Under the pieces are notes generated by a model. That model made no database searches. It was not told the DNA's origin and was given only the letters and a program-made list of their open reading frames with translations. Made by a program: the position numbers and the translations under genes. Positions 45,672 to 54,311 of a stretch of DNA of 64,000 bases are shown one piece after another (position 1 is the first letter of the stretch; every line of letters begins with the position of its first letter). Source of the stretch: Jutongia huaianensis (GTDB lineage Bacteria; Bacillota; Clostridia; Lachnospirales; Lachnospiraceae); assembly GCF_014384985.1 (NCBI RefSeq), contig NZ_JACRSX010000002.1, positions 62,001 through 126,000 on the forward strand, in the 5' to 3' direction.

Positions 45672-47402
45672 CTACTCAAAAAACGGAATCACCATATTTT
45701 CAAAGGCATCCCGCATTTTTGGATGGCGGATCAGGAAATGGATCGCAGGGGTCTTGTTCTTTGATACCATTACCCATTTCTTTTCGTGGATACAAATCTG
45801 GATATTGCGGAAAGCGGGGGCGGTATTTTCTACGAAATCATAGCCGGAATGCTGTTTTTTATATTCCTGTATCAGGCGCAAATGTTCCTGATAATCCTCC
45901 CAGGTATAAATGATGTCTTTTTTGTAGAACATGCCGGAAAGAGGCAGCACCATTGGAAACTGTTCCTGCTCTTCTTTTGAAAGAACTGGGATTTCTTCCG
46001 TAATGCGGCTGTGGAACAGGATTTTGTCTGCAATCTCACGCTGCCCGGAAATGTACTGCTGGATCTGCATTTGTTCCTCCTGGGGAATCTGATTATGATT
46101 TAAAATCCGGGTAATGAATTCTGTTGTCGTTGTATGTAATGATAAGGAGGACAAAATAGCATACCGGTTTCCTTCTGTTTCTGCATCCTCCTGTAAAAAA
46201 GAATTATAAGCCGGTGAATGATCCTCACGATATATTTCCATCAGAGGAGATGCTTTTGATAGAAGGCGGTTTGCACGTTTTTTATAATAATTTACTTCTT
46301 CCTTGTTTTTGGTCAGGTAATATTTTCCTTCACGATGGTAACCTTTGATGGCTTCTCCGGTCAATGCCACACTTCCTGACACCTTTAGAAAATGAGAAAA
46401 AACATTGTCCTGTGTCCCTTTGAGATAATAGGGAGAAATCTGTCCTGTCATATACATTGGTATCCAGCTTTCCAGTCCTAACATCATATCTTCAAAGGAA
46501 CGGTCGATATTGTGGATCTGGTTTAAATGCAATCCTTTTTTCAACATCATAGCCATACCAAACATCCACTTTTTGGGAAAATCGGGGTCTTTTGCCATTT
46601 CGCCCATGGGCATATCGCTGTACATGATGACGGGTTCAAGGGATCTGGAAAGTACAGTTGCCTTCAAAAAAGCCAGTTCACTGTTCATCATTTCTTTTAA
46701 TCCGAAATAATTTTTGGAGGTCGGAAGCTGAAAAGGAACCGAAGGCACTTTTAACTCATTAAAGTGGATTGCCCGTATGTATTCATCCAGATTAAATTCA
46801 TCTAATTTCTCAAGAAAATTTTTCATATAATTTTTTGTATTGGCCGATCCGGTTGTAAGCCATTCGAAGAGTAATGCTTTGTAAATGTCAGGATCTTTCA
46901 GATCATCGGATTTGCAGCCGATCAAGTCTGCAACCAATGCTCTTTGCGGATTTTCGTGGCAGCGGCGGACGACGAAAGTTGTAACACCGGAAAGAAATTC
47001 TTCCGGGTTGGCGGGCTGCCGGTGTCCGTTTCTGATACGGGAAATATAGGAGGCATCATAATTTAAAAATCTGGAAAGCTCAGAAACACTGATGGGCAGA
47101 ATATCCAGCAGTTTGTTCAGATTATTTGGAAGCTTTTTCATATCTACCGCACTGTTTTTGAGAAGGGGTAAAAAATCATTTGTCACGGATGATATTGTGA
47201 TATCAGCAATTTTCTTCTTTTGGGCAATACAAACGATTCCTTCTACGAGATTCGGAAAGTTCTCTGATCCTGCTTCGGGGATGCGGTCACCGGAACGGTA
47301 ACGGCTTATGGTTGCAGGAGAAAGTCCGGAGTATTCCGATAAATCTCTGGCAGTGCAATCCAGTAGTTCTATATATTCGGCAAGTTTATCTTTAAAAAGC
47401 AT
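45672..47402 (-). CDS. large transcriptional regulator with two N-terminal HTH motifs
   Basis: 576 residues on the minus strand. HTH 1 lies at about 16-38 (TARDLSEYSGLSPATISRYR) and HTH 2 at 104-126 (SVSELSRFLNYDASYISRIR); both are XRE-like. The remaining 440 residues are helix-rich with no recognised domain. ATG at 47402 is chosen because AAGGAGG stands before it; the frame is open further upstream without one. A promoter (TTGTGT, 16 bases, TATAAT) faces it at about 47440. It is divergent from an 18-codon ORF and the large secreted protein gene, which it may regulate. No family name is known to me. Confidence 0.72.
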   Translation of the reverse strand: MLFKDKLAEYIELLDCTARDLSEYSGLSPATISRYRSGDRIPEAGSENFPNLVEGIVCIAQKKKIADITISSVTNDFLPLLKNSAVDMKKLPNNLNKLLDILPISVSELSRFLNYDASYISRIRNGHRQPANPEEFLSGVTTFVVRRCHENPQRALVADLIGCKSDDLKDPDIYKALLFEWLTTGSANTKNYMKNFLEKLDEFNLDEYIRAIHFNELKVPSVPFQLPTSKNYFGLKEMMNSELAFLKATVLSRSLEPVIMYSDMPMGEMAKDPDFPKKWMFGMAMMLKKGLHLNQIHNIDRSFEDMMLGLESWIPMYMTGQISPYYLKGTQDNVFSHFLKVSGSVALTGEAIKGYHREGKYYLTKNKEEVNYYKKRANRLLSKASPLMEIYREDHSPAYNSFLQEDAETEGNRYAILSSLSLHTTTTEFITRILNHNQIPQEEQMQIQQYISGQREIADKILFHSRITEEIPVLSKEEQEQFPMVLPLSGMFYKKDIIYTWEDYQEHLRLIQEYKKQHSGYDFVENTAPAFRNIQICIHEKKWVMVSKNKTPAIHFLIRHPKMRDAFENMVIPFFE

Positions 47403-47513
47403 TTTGACTCCTCCTTGTCCTTGAAATATCTTTAATATTATTATACAGCGATTGAAGCGCAACACAATACGAAAATTTCCAAAATGGCATTGACTGTTTG
47501 GAAAGGAGAATAG

Positions 47514-47570
47514 ATGCATAGGACATTCAAAGTTATAATTCAGATATTCAGACTTCCCGCAAGCTGTTAG
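47514..47570 (+). CDS. candidate 18-residue peptide
   Basis: ATG preceded by GGAAAGGAG; the product is MHRTFKVIIQIFRLPASC. It is basic and hydrophobic. Short divergent ORFs next to regulators can encode peptide signals, but the resemblance is only in layout. The following 99 bases (47571-47669) read in another frame as sensible protein (LLVTGKSPDTDLGIQVVK), so the ORF could also be the front of a broken gene. Confidence 0.3.
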   Translation: MHRTFKVIIQIFRLPASC

Positions 47571-47730
47571 TGACAGGGAAATCTCCGGACACAGATCTGG
47601 GTATTCAGGTCGTTAAAGGGCAAAAATCATATTCAATACCCCGGAACATCAGAAACAGTATGGGCGTATTATAGTTCTTGGTGTGGGAAGGTTGAAGCAG
47701 ATATATTATGAAAAAGGAGGAGGTTTTCAT
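47571..47730. other. gap with a coding-like piece before the secreted protein gene
   Basis: A frame open from 47521 to 47669 gives DIQSYNSDIQTSRKLL, then TGKSPDTDLGIQVVKGQ and SYSIPRNIRNSMGVL before stop. It has no start or ribosome site. It may be the remnant of a gene truncated by rearrangement. No hairpin or promoter is clear. Confidence 0.4.
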
Positions 47731-49647
47731 ATGAAAAAAAACAAAATAACTTATATTATACGGTGCGCAGCAAGCCTTTTGATCGCGTTGTGTACGGTAT
47801 GCGGTTCTATGCCGGTACCGGCTTTTGCACAGGAAACGGATCATACTACACAGTATTCTTCTTCAGAGCATGTATTGCGGGAGGAAAATAACTGGGATAT
47901 CAGTGATGAGCTGATCATGCCCGGTGAAGTGTTTTATACAGAGCCAAAGTATGAGTTTTCTTATGAAAAATTACAAAGTGGTACGACACGCCTTACAGCA
48001 TGGCCGAGATATCTTCATGCAACACTTACCCTGAATAAGCCGGATGGTGAAGAGGGAGGAGAGGCAAGATGGTATACAGATGCATTGGTGCGGAGTACCC
48101 CGGACACCTCGAAGGTCGTTCCGGGTAAGACAAATTCATATAATGTAATTAAAATGGCATATGACAAGGGAGATTTATCGTCTCTTCAATCGGATGACAC
48201 CTGCAGGGATGCCTTACAGGAAGCAATCAAAGGGGAGAAACAGGTGACGGCCGGCTACCGGAACGATACGGGTCTTCCGATGGTCCTGGAACAGGTTCGA
48301 GGCGGCTCGACGATAGATGAAGGACAGGTTTACGGCGGCGAGTTTGGAATGGATCTGCTGGTTGATGCATGGTCTACGCACAACTGGGGGTGTACGATTC
48401 GTTTTTACGAGCCTTATTATAATTTGTCGTATGAGCTTTATGGGATGGATGGAGAATTTACGGAGGAAGAGAAGAAAGCACTGCCGGACCGATATTATAT
48501 CCAGAGGGAAAAACAGGAGCTTGTACTGCCAAATCCGATTCGACCCGGTTATCACTTTGAAGGATGGTTTGGGGGACTTGTTGGTGTTTCTGATGTAAGT
48601 CAAAAGGAGGGAAATACCATCTTATCCTTTGACTGGGAACACAATTTAAAGGATGCTGGTTTTGGAGGAACAAGTGATCAGACCCTGAGTGCACAATTTG
48701 AGCAGGGACTTACGGTTACCTTTAACCCAAACGGAGGTCAGTTGAAGGAGGGTGATCCTGCTATTCGTGAGATTGATACGACGGATTATGAGGTAAACCA
48801 GTTTTTTGATATTAACGAATGCGTTCCCGTACGCGAGGGATATCGATTCGTGGGATGGTGTACCTCTCCGTCCGCAAGTGATGCCAGCCTGATCAAAAAT
48901 ACCGGGAATTCGGACTGGATTGTTGATTGGGCGAAGGACACATATAATCGTTTACAGATAGATTCATATGATATTCAGCTTTATGCAAAATGGGCAAAAG
49001 AAGATCCATGTGCAAAAGGTCATACGCCACAGGAAACCCTGACACAGGCGACTGCGGAAAGTGATGGAAGGATTGTGACAAAGTGCTCTGTCTGTGGCAA
49101 AACACTTTCAGAAACGGTCATAAAAAAGGCATCGGATATCTGTCTGTCTGACACCTCTTACACATATAACGGGAAAGAAAAGACGCCGCAGCTTGTGGTA
49201 AAAGACAGTGAAGGAAAGCAATTAAATCTCAATACTGATTATACGGTTACTTATGCAAAGGATCGAAAGAATGTTGGCTGCTATGATGTTACCATCACAT
49301 TTGCGGGCAATTACAATGGAACAGTAAATAGAACATTCACCATTGAGCCAAAGCAGGTAAATCTCTCGAAGGTCAAAGCAGGCAGAAAAAAAATCACCGT
49401 CAAATGGAAAAAACAGGCGGTGCAGACAACGGGATATGAGATACAGTATGGTACATCGTCCGGATTTGAAGGCGCAAAGACGGTTACCGTATCAAAAAAT
49501 AAAACAAAAGGAAAAACAATTTCTAAACTCAAGGCGAAGAAAAAGTATTATGTAAGGATTCGTGCATATAAAACGGTTAAGGTGAAGGAACGATCCGTAA
49601 AAATATATTCTTCGTGGAGCAAAGTACGGAAGATAAAAGTAAAATGA
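47731..49647 (+). CDS. secreted protein with InlB-type and Ig-like repeats
   Basis: 638 residues. A signal peptide runs to about residue 33 (AFA). Two InlB/Listeria-type repeats are marked by IRPGYHFEGWFGG and VREGYRFVGWCTSP. A CAKGH and KCSVCGKT pair forms a zinc-ribbon-like section at about 430-460. The end is an Ig-like domain (YTYNGKEKTPQLVVKD) and a Fn3-like domain (VKWKKQAVQTTGYEIQYG), very lysine-rich. There is no LPXTG motif, so it is released or held by other means. Start at 47731 has AAAGGAGGAGG. A role in binding surfaces or host ligands is inferred. Confidence 0.78.
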   Translation: MKKNKITYIIRCAASLLIALCTVCGSMPVPAFAQETDHTTQYSSSEHVLREENNWDISDELIMPGEVFYTEPKYEFSYEKLQSGTTRLTAWPRYLHATLTLNKPDGEEGGEARWYTDALVRSTPDTSKVVPGKTNSYNVIKMAYDKGDLSSLQSDDTCRDALQEAIKGEKQVTAGYRNDTGLPMVLEQVRGGSTIDEGQVYGGEFGMDLLVDAWSTHNWGCTIRFYEPYYNLSYELYGMDGEFTEEEKKALPDRYYIQREKQELVLPNPIRPGYHFEGWFGGLVGVSDVSQKEGNTILSFDWEHNLKDAGFGGTSDQTLSAQFEQGLTVTFNPNGGQLKEGDPAIREIDTTDYEVNQFFDINECVPVREGYRFVGWCTSPSASDASLIKNTGNSDWIVDWAKDTYNRLQIDSYDIQLYAKWAKEDPCAKGHTPQETLTQATAESDGRIVTKCSVCGKTLSETVIKKASDICLSDTSYTYNGKEKTPQLVVKDSEGKQLNLNTDYTVTYAKDRKNVGCYDVTITFAGNYNGTVNRTFTIEPKQVNLSKVKAGRKKITVKWKKQAVQTTGYEIQYGTSSGFEGAKTVTVSKNKTKGKTISKLKAKKKYYVRIRAYKTVKVKERSVKIYSSWSKVRKIKVK

Positions 49648-49736
49648 TTCTCTACTCTCCGTAGATAGTGGAATTCCTCCGGATGCTTTACAACAGGATC
49701 AATGATAGAAGGAAGATGAATACAGAGAAAATATAT

Positions 49737-49770
49737 AAGGAGCTTATATGCGATTGTATATAAGCTCCTT
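49737..49770. terminator. bidirectional hairpin resembling the IS200 left end
   Basis: AAGGAGCTTATAT (49737-49749) pairs with ATATAAGCTCCTT (49758-49770). It stands between the converging secreted-protein and bioB genes and can terminate both. Its sequence closely matches the hairpin at 45217-45250, with one paired change that keeps the stem. Confidence 0.65.
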
Positions 49771-49796
49771 TGTGTTGAAAAATTATGGATTTGTAA

Positions 49797-50768
49797 CTAT
49801 GCAGATTCGATTTCATAGGTAAATCCGGCATCGGTGATTGTTTTGAGAGTGCCGTCAATGCTCTGGCCGCCCTCTGTCAGATAACCGGAAGCAAAAATGG
49901 AATCGACTACGCTTAAAAGCTTCTTTTCCTGTCCCTTAAAATAGACTTCTCTTCCGGCAGCGCAGCGGATATCTGTCTTTGGAACCAGAAGTCTGGCAAG
50001 GCAGAGTACCTTCAGACAATATTCTGTGGTCAGTCCGGAGGTGTCGGCATCTCCCAGTGGAGTGCCCTTGATCGGCAGCAGGAAATTGATCGGAAGTGCC
50101 TCCGGCTGGATCTCCCGCAGCGCCAGAAGCATATCCACGATATCTTCCTTACTTTCGCCCATACCCACAATACCACCGCTGCAGATCTCAAAGCCGAGTC
50201 TCTGAAGCATATGGATATTTTCCACACGCTGCTCGAAGGTATGAGTCGTACAGATATTATGGTAGAAGGAACGGCTGCTGTTCAGATTATGGTTAATACG
50301 GTCAAGACCGGCATCTTTAAGCATCTTTGCCTGCTTTTCTGTCAGAAATCCGATGGAGCAGCAAAGGTGTGTTCCGTTTTCTTTCATTTTGCGGATGCGG
50401 CGGGCCAATTCTTCAATTTCCTGATCGGTAAATTTCATACCGCTTAAGCCGATGCAATGTCTGGACAAATGATGCTCATTGACAAAGTCATTATTGTGAT
50501 ATAACTTATCCTCATCGACCCATTTATATTTATCAATATCTGCTTTGGAACGGCAGGACTGGGCGCAGTAAGCGCAATCCTGTGAACAGTTTCCGCTTCG
50601 TGCATTAGTCAGAATATGGATGCTGACACGGTTTCCTTTGTATTTGTGACGTAAAGCGGAAGCCCGGTCGAGCAATTCCTGAAGCTGATCATCCGGTGTG
50701 TTTAAAATGGCAATAGCATCCTCTCTGGAAAGAACAGGATCTGCCTCTTTATCATATGTTGTGTTCAT
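49797..50768 (-). CDS. bioB: biotin synthase BioB
   Basis: A radical-SAM enzyme converting dethiobiotin to biotin. The 323 residues hold the CxxxCxxC cluster in CSQDCAYCAQS, the second-cluster cysteines (HLCCSIG), and GGIVGMGES, LPINFLLPIKGTPL. ATG at 50768 has GGAGG six bases away; the longer open frame lacks one. A BirA-type operator lies upstream. No other biotin gene is seen, so its substrate must come from genes elsewhere or from outside. Confidence 0.95.
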   Translation of the reverse strand: MNTTYDKEADPVLSREDAIAILNTPDDQLQELLDRASALRHKYKGNRVSIHILTNARSGNCSQDCAYCAQSCRSKADIDKYKWVDEDKLYHNNDFVNEHHLSRHCIGLSGMKFTDQEIEELARRIRKMKENGTHLCCSIGFLTEKQAKMLKDAGLDRINHNLNSSRSFYHNICTTHTFEQRVENIHMLQRLGFEICSGGIVGMGESKEDIVDMLLALREIQPEALPINFLLPIKGTPLGDADTSGLTTEYCLKVLCLARLLVPKTDIRCAAGREVYFKGQEKKLLSVVDSIFASGYLTEGGQSIDGTLKTITDAGFTYEIESA

Positions 50769-50814
50769 AAGTATCCTCCATTCGCATAAAAACATAATAA
50801 TTTGCACGCTTTTT

Positions 50815-50844
50815 ACTGTAACACACAAAAAAGAAAATTGTCAA
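50815..50844 (-). promoter_or_regulatory. bioB promoter
   Basis: On the minus strand the -35 is TTGACA (50844-50839) and the -10 is TACAGT (50820-50815), with an 18-base spacer. The -35 lies inside the operator half-site, so a bound repressor would block it. Confidence 0.65.
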
Positions 50845-50868
50845 CCGAAATAACAAAATGGTTGACGA
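50838..50868. promoter_or_regulatory. BirA-type biotin operator
   Basis: Inverted half-sites TTGTCAACC (50838-50846) and GGTTGACGA (50860-50868) with a 13-base spacer. They match the known Firmicute BirA box TTGTTAACC/GGTTAACAA closely. The site overlaps the bioB promoter. Confidence 0.75.
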
Positions 50869-50946
50869 AAGAAAAAATATTAAATATCCGTTATGTGATC
50901 TATTAGCATTTTTTAGGTAATTTTATTATTATTTCATTTTCACACA

Positions 50947-50975
50947 TTGCACAACCCTTCTCGTTGTGTTACAAT
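50947..50975 (+). promoter_or_regulatory. promoter of the HTH-arsC-like unit
   Basis: TTGCAC (50947-50952), 17 bases, TACAAT (50970-50975). It faces the small HTH gene and is divergent from bioB. Confidence 0.65.
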
Positions 50976-51004
50976 AAAGAAAACGCAGTGCGAGGAGGAT
51001 GATT

Positions 51005-51205
51005 ATGGACACAGCGAAAGTGATCAGAGAGTTGAGAGAAGGGACCGGGATGTCGCGGAGGAAGTTTTCTGAGCATACCGGTATTCCTGTGCGTACACTG
51101 GAGGACTGGGAGGCAGCCAGACGTACTCCGCCGGAGTATATTCCGAGACTGATCGGTTATCAGTTAAAATACGAGGCATTGATCGCGGAAAGGGAGGACA
51201 GGTGA
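51005..51205 (+). CDS. small HTH protein
   Basis: 66 residues. A typical helix-turn-helix is seen (MSRRKFSEHTGIPVRTLEDW), followed by a short helical tail (YIPRLIGYQLKYEALIA). Such proteins are widespread in Clostridia and may be antitoxins or local regulators. An upstream ATG at 50999 sits against the ribosome site, so 51005 is preferred. The next gene starts 1 base after the stop. Confidence 0.75.
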   Translation: MDTAKVIRELREGTGMSRRKFSEHTGIPVRTLEDWEAARRTPPEYIPRLIGYQLKYEALIAEREDR

Positions 51206-51206
51206 T

Positions 51207-51557
51207 ATGCTGTTTATTTGTTACCCGAAATGTTCAACATGTCAGAAGGCTAAAAAGTGGCTTGACGAGCATAATATAAAGTATACAGAACGCCATATAG
51301 CAGAGGAGAATCCCTCCTATGATGAATTGAAAAAGTGGCATGAGACAAGTGGGCTTCCTCTGAAAAGATTTTTTAATACCAGTGGATCAGTTTACAGAGA
51401 GCTGCAGCTCAAGGACAGGCTGGCTGCGATGAGTGAAGAGGAGCAGCTTCAGCTTCTGTCAGAAAATGGCATGCTTGTAAAGCGTCCCATGATAGTGAAG
51501 GATGATACAGTACTTGTGGGATTTAAGGAAGCAGAATGGACAGAGAAGCTGATATAG
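51207..51557 (+). CDS. ArsC/Spx-family protein
   Basis: 116 residues of the thioredoxin-like ArsC family. The active-site pair is CSTCQKAK, a CxxC at residues 9-12. The end MLVKRPMIVKDDTVLVGF is the usual family tail. It could be an arsenate-reductase-like or Spx-like redox protein; the sequence does not decide. It starts 1 base after the HTH gene and is coupled to it, suggesting co-regulation. Confidence 0.82.
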   Translation: MLFICYPKCSTCQKAKKWLDEHNIKYTERHIAEENPSYDELKKWHETSGLPLKRFFNTSGSVYRELQLKDRLAAMSEEEQLQLLSENGMLVKRPMIVKDDTVLVGFKEAEWTEKLI

Positions 51558-51624
51558 AGGGGAAAATATCTGCAGTATCACAGAATATTTTGCTGAGAGA
51601 AAATAAACGAAGGGAGATTCGATC

Positions 51625-52836
51625 ATGTTTAACATTGCAATCGCACAATCCGGAGGACCGACAGCGGCGATCAATGCCACATTAGCGGGGGTATTTGCAA
51701 GGGCAGAGAAGACGGAGGAGGTGGATGAGATTTATGGTGCACTCAATGGTATTGAGGGGATCATAAATGATCATTTGATCAATCTGCGGCATATTATTAT
51801 GAATGAGGAGGACAAGGATCTTCTAATGAAGACTCCATCCACGATTCTTGGTTCATGCCGGTACAAGCTTCCGTCTCTGGAGGAAGATGATTTACAGTAT
51901 AAAACGATTGTTGAGAATCTTCAGAAGCATCACATCAAGGTGTTTTTCTATATCGGAGGCAATGATTCCATGGATACTGTGATGAAACTGGATGCCTATC
52001 TTAAGAGGGAGCAGATTGATATCTGTGTTGTAGGAGTTCCAAAGACTATTGATAACGATCTGATGGAGACAGATCATACGCCCGGTTTTGGCTCTGCAGC
52101 AAAGTATGTGGCGATTTCTTTACAGGAGATTATCAGGGATTCACGGGTTTACTCGATTCCATCCGTCACTATTGTAGAGATCATGGGAAGGGATGCCGGA
52201 TGGCTTGCCGCTTCCTCCTGTGTTCTTCGGGCAAACGGAGAGCCGGCGCCCCACCTGATCTATCTGCCGGAGAGTACATTTACTTTAGAGCAGTATATTC
52301 AGGATGTCAAAAATGCCATGACAAGATATAAGGCAGTTATCATCGCTGTTTCAGAGGGCGTGACGTTCCCGGATGGAGGGTCAGAGGAACAGGCGAAGGA
52401 TGCCTTTGGCCATACACAAAATGCCGGCATTGGAAAGAAACTGGAGGAGTACACGGCAAAGCATTTTCAGTGTAAGGTGCGTTCCATTGAGTTAAATGTG
52501 ATGCAGCGTTGCAGCAGTCATGCCGCTTCTTTGACAGATCTGGAGGAGTCTGAGCGTATTGGAGGAGCCGCCGCAGAATTTGGCATTGAGTATCATCAGA
52601 GTGGTATTATGGCAGCGTTTAAACGGATCAGCAATAATCCGTATCGGGTAGAGATCATTCCATGTCCTGTTCAGGATGTAGCAAATAAGGAGAAGAAATT
52701 TCCGGTGGAATGGATCTCTCCGGAGGGCAATAATGTCACGGTAGATGCGTTGAATTACTTTCTGCCGCTGATCAAGGGAGAGCCGGTGCTCAAGTACAAG
52801 AACGGGATTCCGATGCATTTCCGGATTGACCAGTAA
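51625..52836 (+). CDS. pfp: pyrophosphate-dependent phosphofructokinase
   Basis: 403 residues. It phosphorylates fructose 6-phosphate reversibly with PPi. The N-terminus has AQSGGPTAAINATLAG; the phosphate-donor site reads IGGNDSM, with the aspartate that excludes ATP, and VPKTIDNDL carries the PPi-specific lysine. MGRDAGWLAA and ELNVMQRC are normal. It is the second PFK in the window, the first being ATP-dependent at 15173. Start ATG with AAGGGAG upstream. Confidence 0.93.
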   Translation: MFNIAIAQSGGPTAAINATLAGVFARAEKTEEVDEIYGALNGIEGIINDHLINLRHIIMNEEDKDLLMKTPSTILGSCRYKLPSLEEDDLQYKTIVENLQKHHIKVFFYIGGNDSMDTVMKLDAYLKREQIDICVVGVPKTIDNDLMETDHTPGFGSAAKYVAISLQEIIRDSRVYSIPSVTIVEIMGRDAGWLAASSCVLRANGEPAPHLIYLPESTFTLEQYIQDVKNAMTRYKAVIIAVSEGVTFPDGGSEEQAKDAFGHTQNAGIGKKLEEYTAKHFQCKVRSIELNVMQRCSSHAASLTDLEESERIGGAAAEFGIEYHQSGIMAAFKRISNNPYRVEIIPCPVQDVANKEKKFPVEWISPEGNNVTVDALNYFLPLIKGEPVLKYKNGIPMHFRIDQ

Positions 52837-52957
52837 GATAAAGGCTCAGCAACATAGGCGCAGATCACAAAATTTATGTAGAGAAATCAAGACTGGTATG
52901 TTAAAATAAAAAGAGCAGCTACAGGCTGATAAAATTTGAGAAAAGGACAGGGATATT

Positions 52958-53644
52958 ATGTTATTAGAAGAAATCAGAAAGAAAATCGTAGATTATGGTA
53001 ATCAGCTTATTTCGTCAGGTCTGACTATTGGAACTGCCGGAAATATCAGTATTTATGATCCGGAGACAGGATATATGGCAATCAGCCCATCAGGGATTCC
53101 TTATGCACAGACAACGCCGGAGGATGTCGTTGTTATGGATCTTCAGGGCAATGTTGTGGATGGAAAGCGCAAGCCTTCCAGCGAAAATGGGCTTCATGCT
53201 GCATTTTATCTGGAGAAACCGGATGCCCGTGCAGTCGTTCACGCACATTCTATGTATTGTACAACACTTGCCTGTGCCGGTGTTGACTTAAAGGCGACTC
53301 ATTATGCAATCGCAGATACCGGTGTTGCAACGGTGCCAACAGTACCTTATTTTACATATGGAACACCGGAGCTGGCAGCTGCGGTTCGTGAGTGTCTCCG
53401 TGGTACTGACAGTAAGGCGCTTCTCATGGCAAATCATGGCATGGTTGCATATGGTGACTCTTTGGAGAAGGCATTTGCAGTCGCTATGACATGTGAGTGG
53501 TGTGCTCAGGTTGAGTGGCGTGCAATGGCAATCTCGACTCCGAATGTGCTGTCTGATGAGCAGATGGCTGAGGTGATTGAGCATTACAAAACCTATGGTC
53601 AGGCAAAAGAAGACGGAAAGAAATCACAGGGCTATTTTGGATAG
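52958..53644 (+). CDS. fucA: L-fuculose-phosphate aldolase-type (class II) enzyme
   Basis: 228 residues of the aldolase II/AraD family. The zinc histidines are in VVHAHSMY, and the catalytic glutamate in KPSSENGLH. TAGNISIYDPE is the N-terminal phosphate-binding region, MANHGMVAYG the C-terminal zinc ligand. It would split fuculose 1-phosphate or a related sugar phosphate to DHAP and lactaldehyde; the exact sugar cannot be set from sequence. No other fucose genes are nearby. ATG follows a weak AAAGGAC. Confidence 0.83.
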   Translation: MLLEEIRKKIVDYGNQLISSGLTIGTAGNISIYDPETGYMAISPSGIPYAQTTPEDVVVMDLQGNVVDGKRKPSSENGLHAAFYLEKPDARAVVHAHSMYCTTLACAGVDLKATHYAIADTGVATVPTVPYFTYGTPELAAAVRECLRGTDSKALLMANHGMVAYGDSLEKAFAVAMTCEWCAQVEWRAMAISTPNVLSDEQMAEVIEHYKTYGQAKEDGKKSQGYFG

Positions 53645-53723
53645 GAGACAGCGTAAAAACTTTATTTTTATACCGCTGGGTTCTGGAACGCAGTCACAGA
53701 GCCGGCGGCTGAGAAAGGAATGA

Positions 53724-54125
53724 ATGATTCTTATGTACGAGTTTAAAGAGGAATTTAAGACGGGAATTGATCAGATCGATCAGGAGCATAAACGTCTTTT
53801 TGAGATAGCAGATCAGATTTACGAGCTGAAAAACAAAGAATTTGTGCATGACAAATATGACGAGATCCGTTCCATTCTGGAGGAGCTTCGGGATTATACA
53901 GACACGCATTTTGCTCACGAAGAAGCTTATATGGAGTCTATTGGTTACAAAAACATGTTTATGCAGAAGGTACAGCATGATGTCCTGCGCAGACAGATGG
54001 CGGAGTGGAATCTGGATTCGATTGATGAGCATCAGGAGGAAACGATTGATGAGATCTTGTCGATCGTGACGGATTGGCTTGTGGATCATATTCTCACTTA
54101 TGATAAGCAGATTGGAACAAAATAG
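53724..54125 (+). CDS. bacteriohemerythrin
   Basis: 133 residues of the four-helix di-iron family that binds oxygen. All ligands seem present: DQEHKRLF, HFAHEEAYME, QHDVLRRQ, and HILTYD with the C-terminal histidine and aspartate. The start WEEFKTGID-like YEFKEEFKTGIDQID is typical. In an anaerobe it may scavenge oxygen or sense it. ATG at 53724 has AAAGGA at correct distance; 53733 is the alternative. It stands alone between aldolase and hsp20. Confidence 0.92.
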   Translation: MILMYEFKEEFKTGIDQIDQEHKRLFEIADQIYELKNKEFVHDKYDEIRSILEELRDYTDTHFAHEEAYMESIGYKNMFMQKVQHDVLRRQMAEWNLDSIDEHQEETIDEILSIVTDWLVDHILTYDKQIGTK

Positions 54126-54162
54126 CGGATATGTGTATCGTTCACAAAAGTTTCACACAAAA

Positions 54163-54205
54163 TTAGCACTCAACCATTGACGCGGCTAACAAAAAGTGCT
54201 ATAAC
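54163..54205 (+). promoter_or_regulatory. hsp20 promoter flanked by inverted repeat
   Basis: -35 TTGACG (54177-54182) and -10 TATAAC (54200-54205) are 17 bases apart. TAGCACT (54164-54170) and AGTGCTA (54195-54201) form an inverted repeat around the -35. The half-sites are those of CIRCE, but the 24-base spacer, instead of 9, is wrong for HrcA. Confidence 0.7.
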
Positions 54206-54311
54206 ATATTTCGAAGATAAGAAAAGGTTTTAAAGTCTAAGTGCCTATGAAGCTTCATTGGGAAACTCATATTTCCGACACTTGTCACAAGAAGGAAAGG
54301 AGTAATGACTT

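Noticed and set aside
47731..49647. Cell-wall sorting (LPXTG) of the large secreted protein
   Set aside because: The C-terminus ends in KVRKIKVK with no LPXTG-like motif or membrane segment.
54163..54201. Standard CIRCE element before hsp20
   Set aside because: Half-sites match but the spacer is 24 bases rather than 9, so HrcA control cannot be claimed; kept as a finding only.
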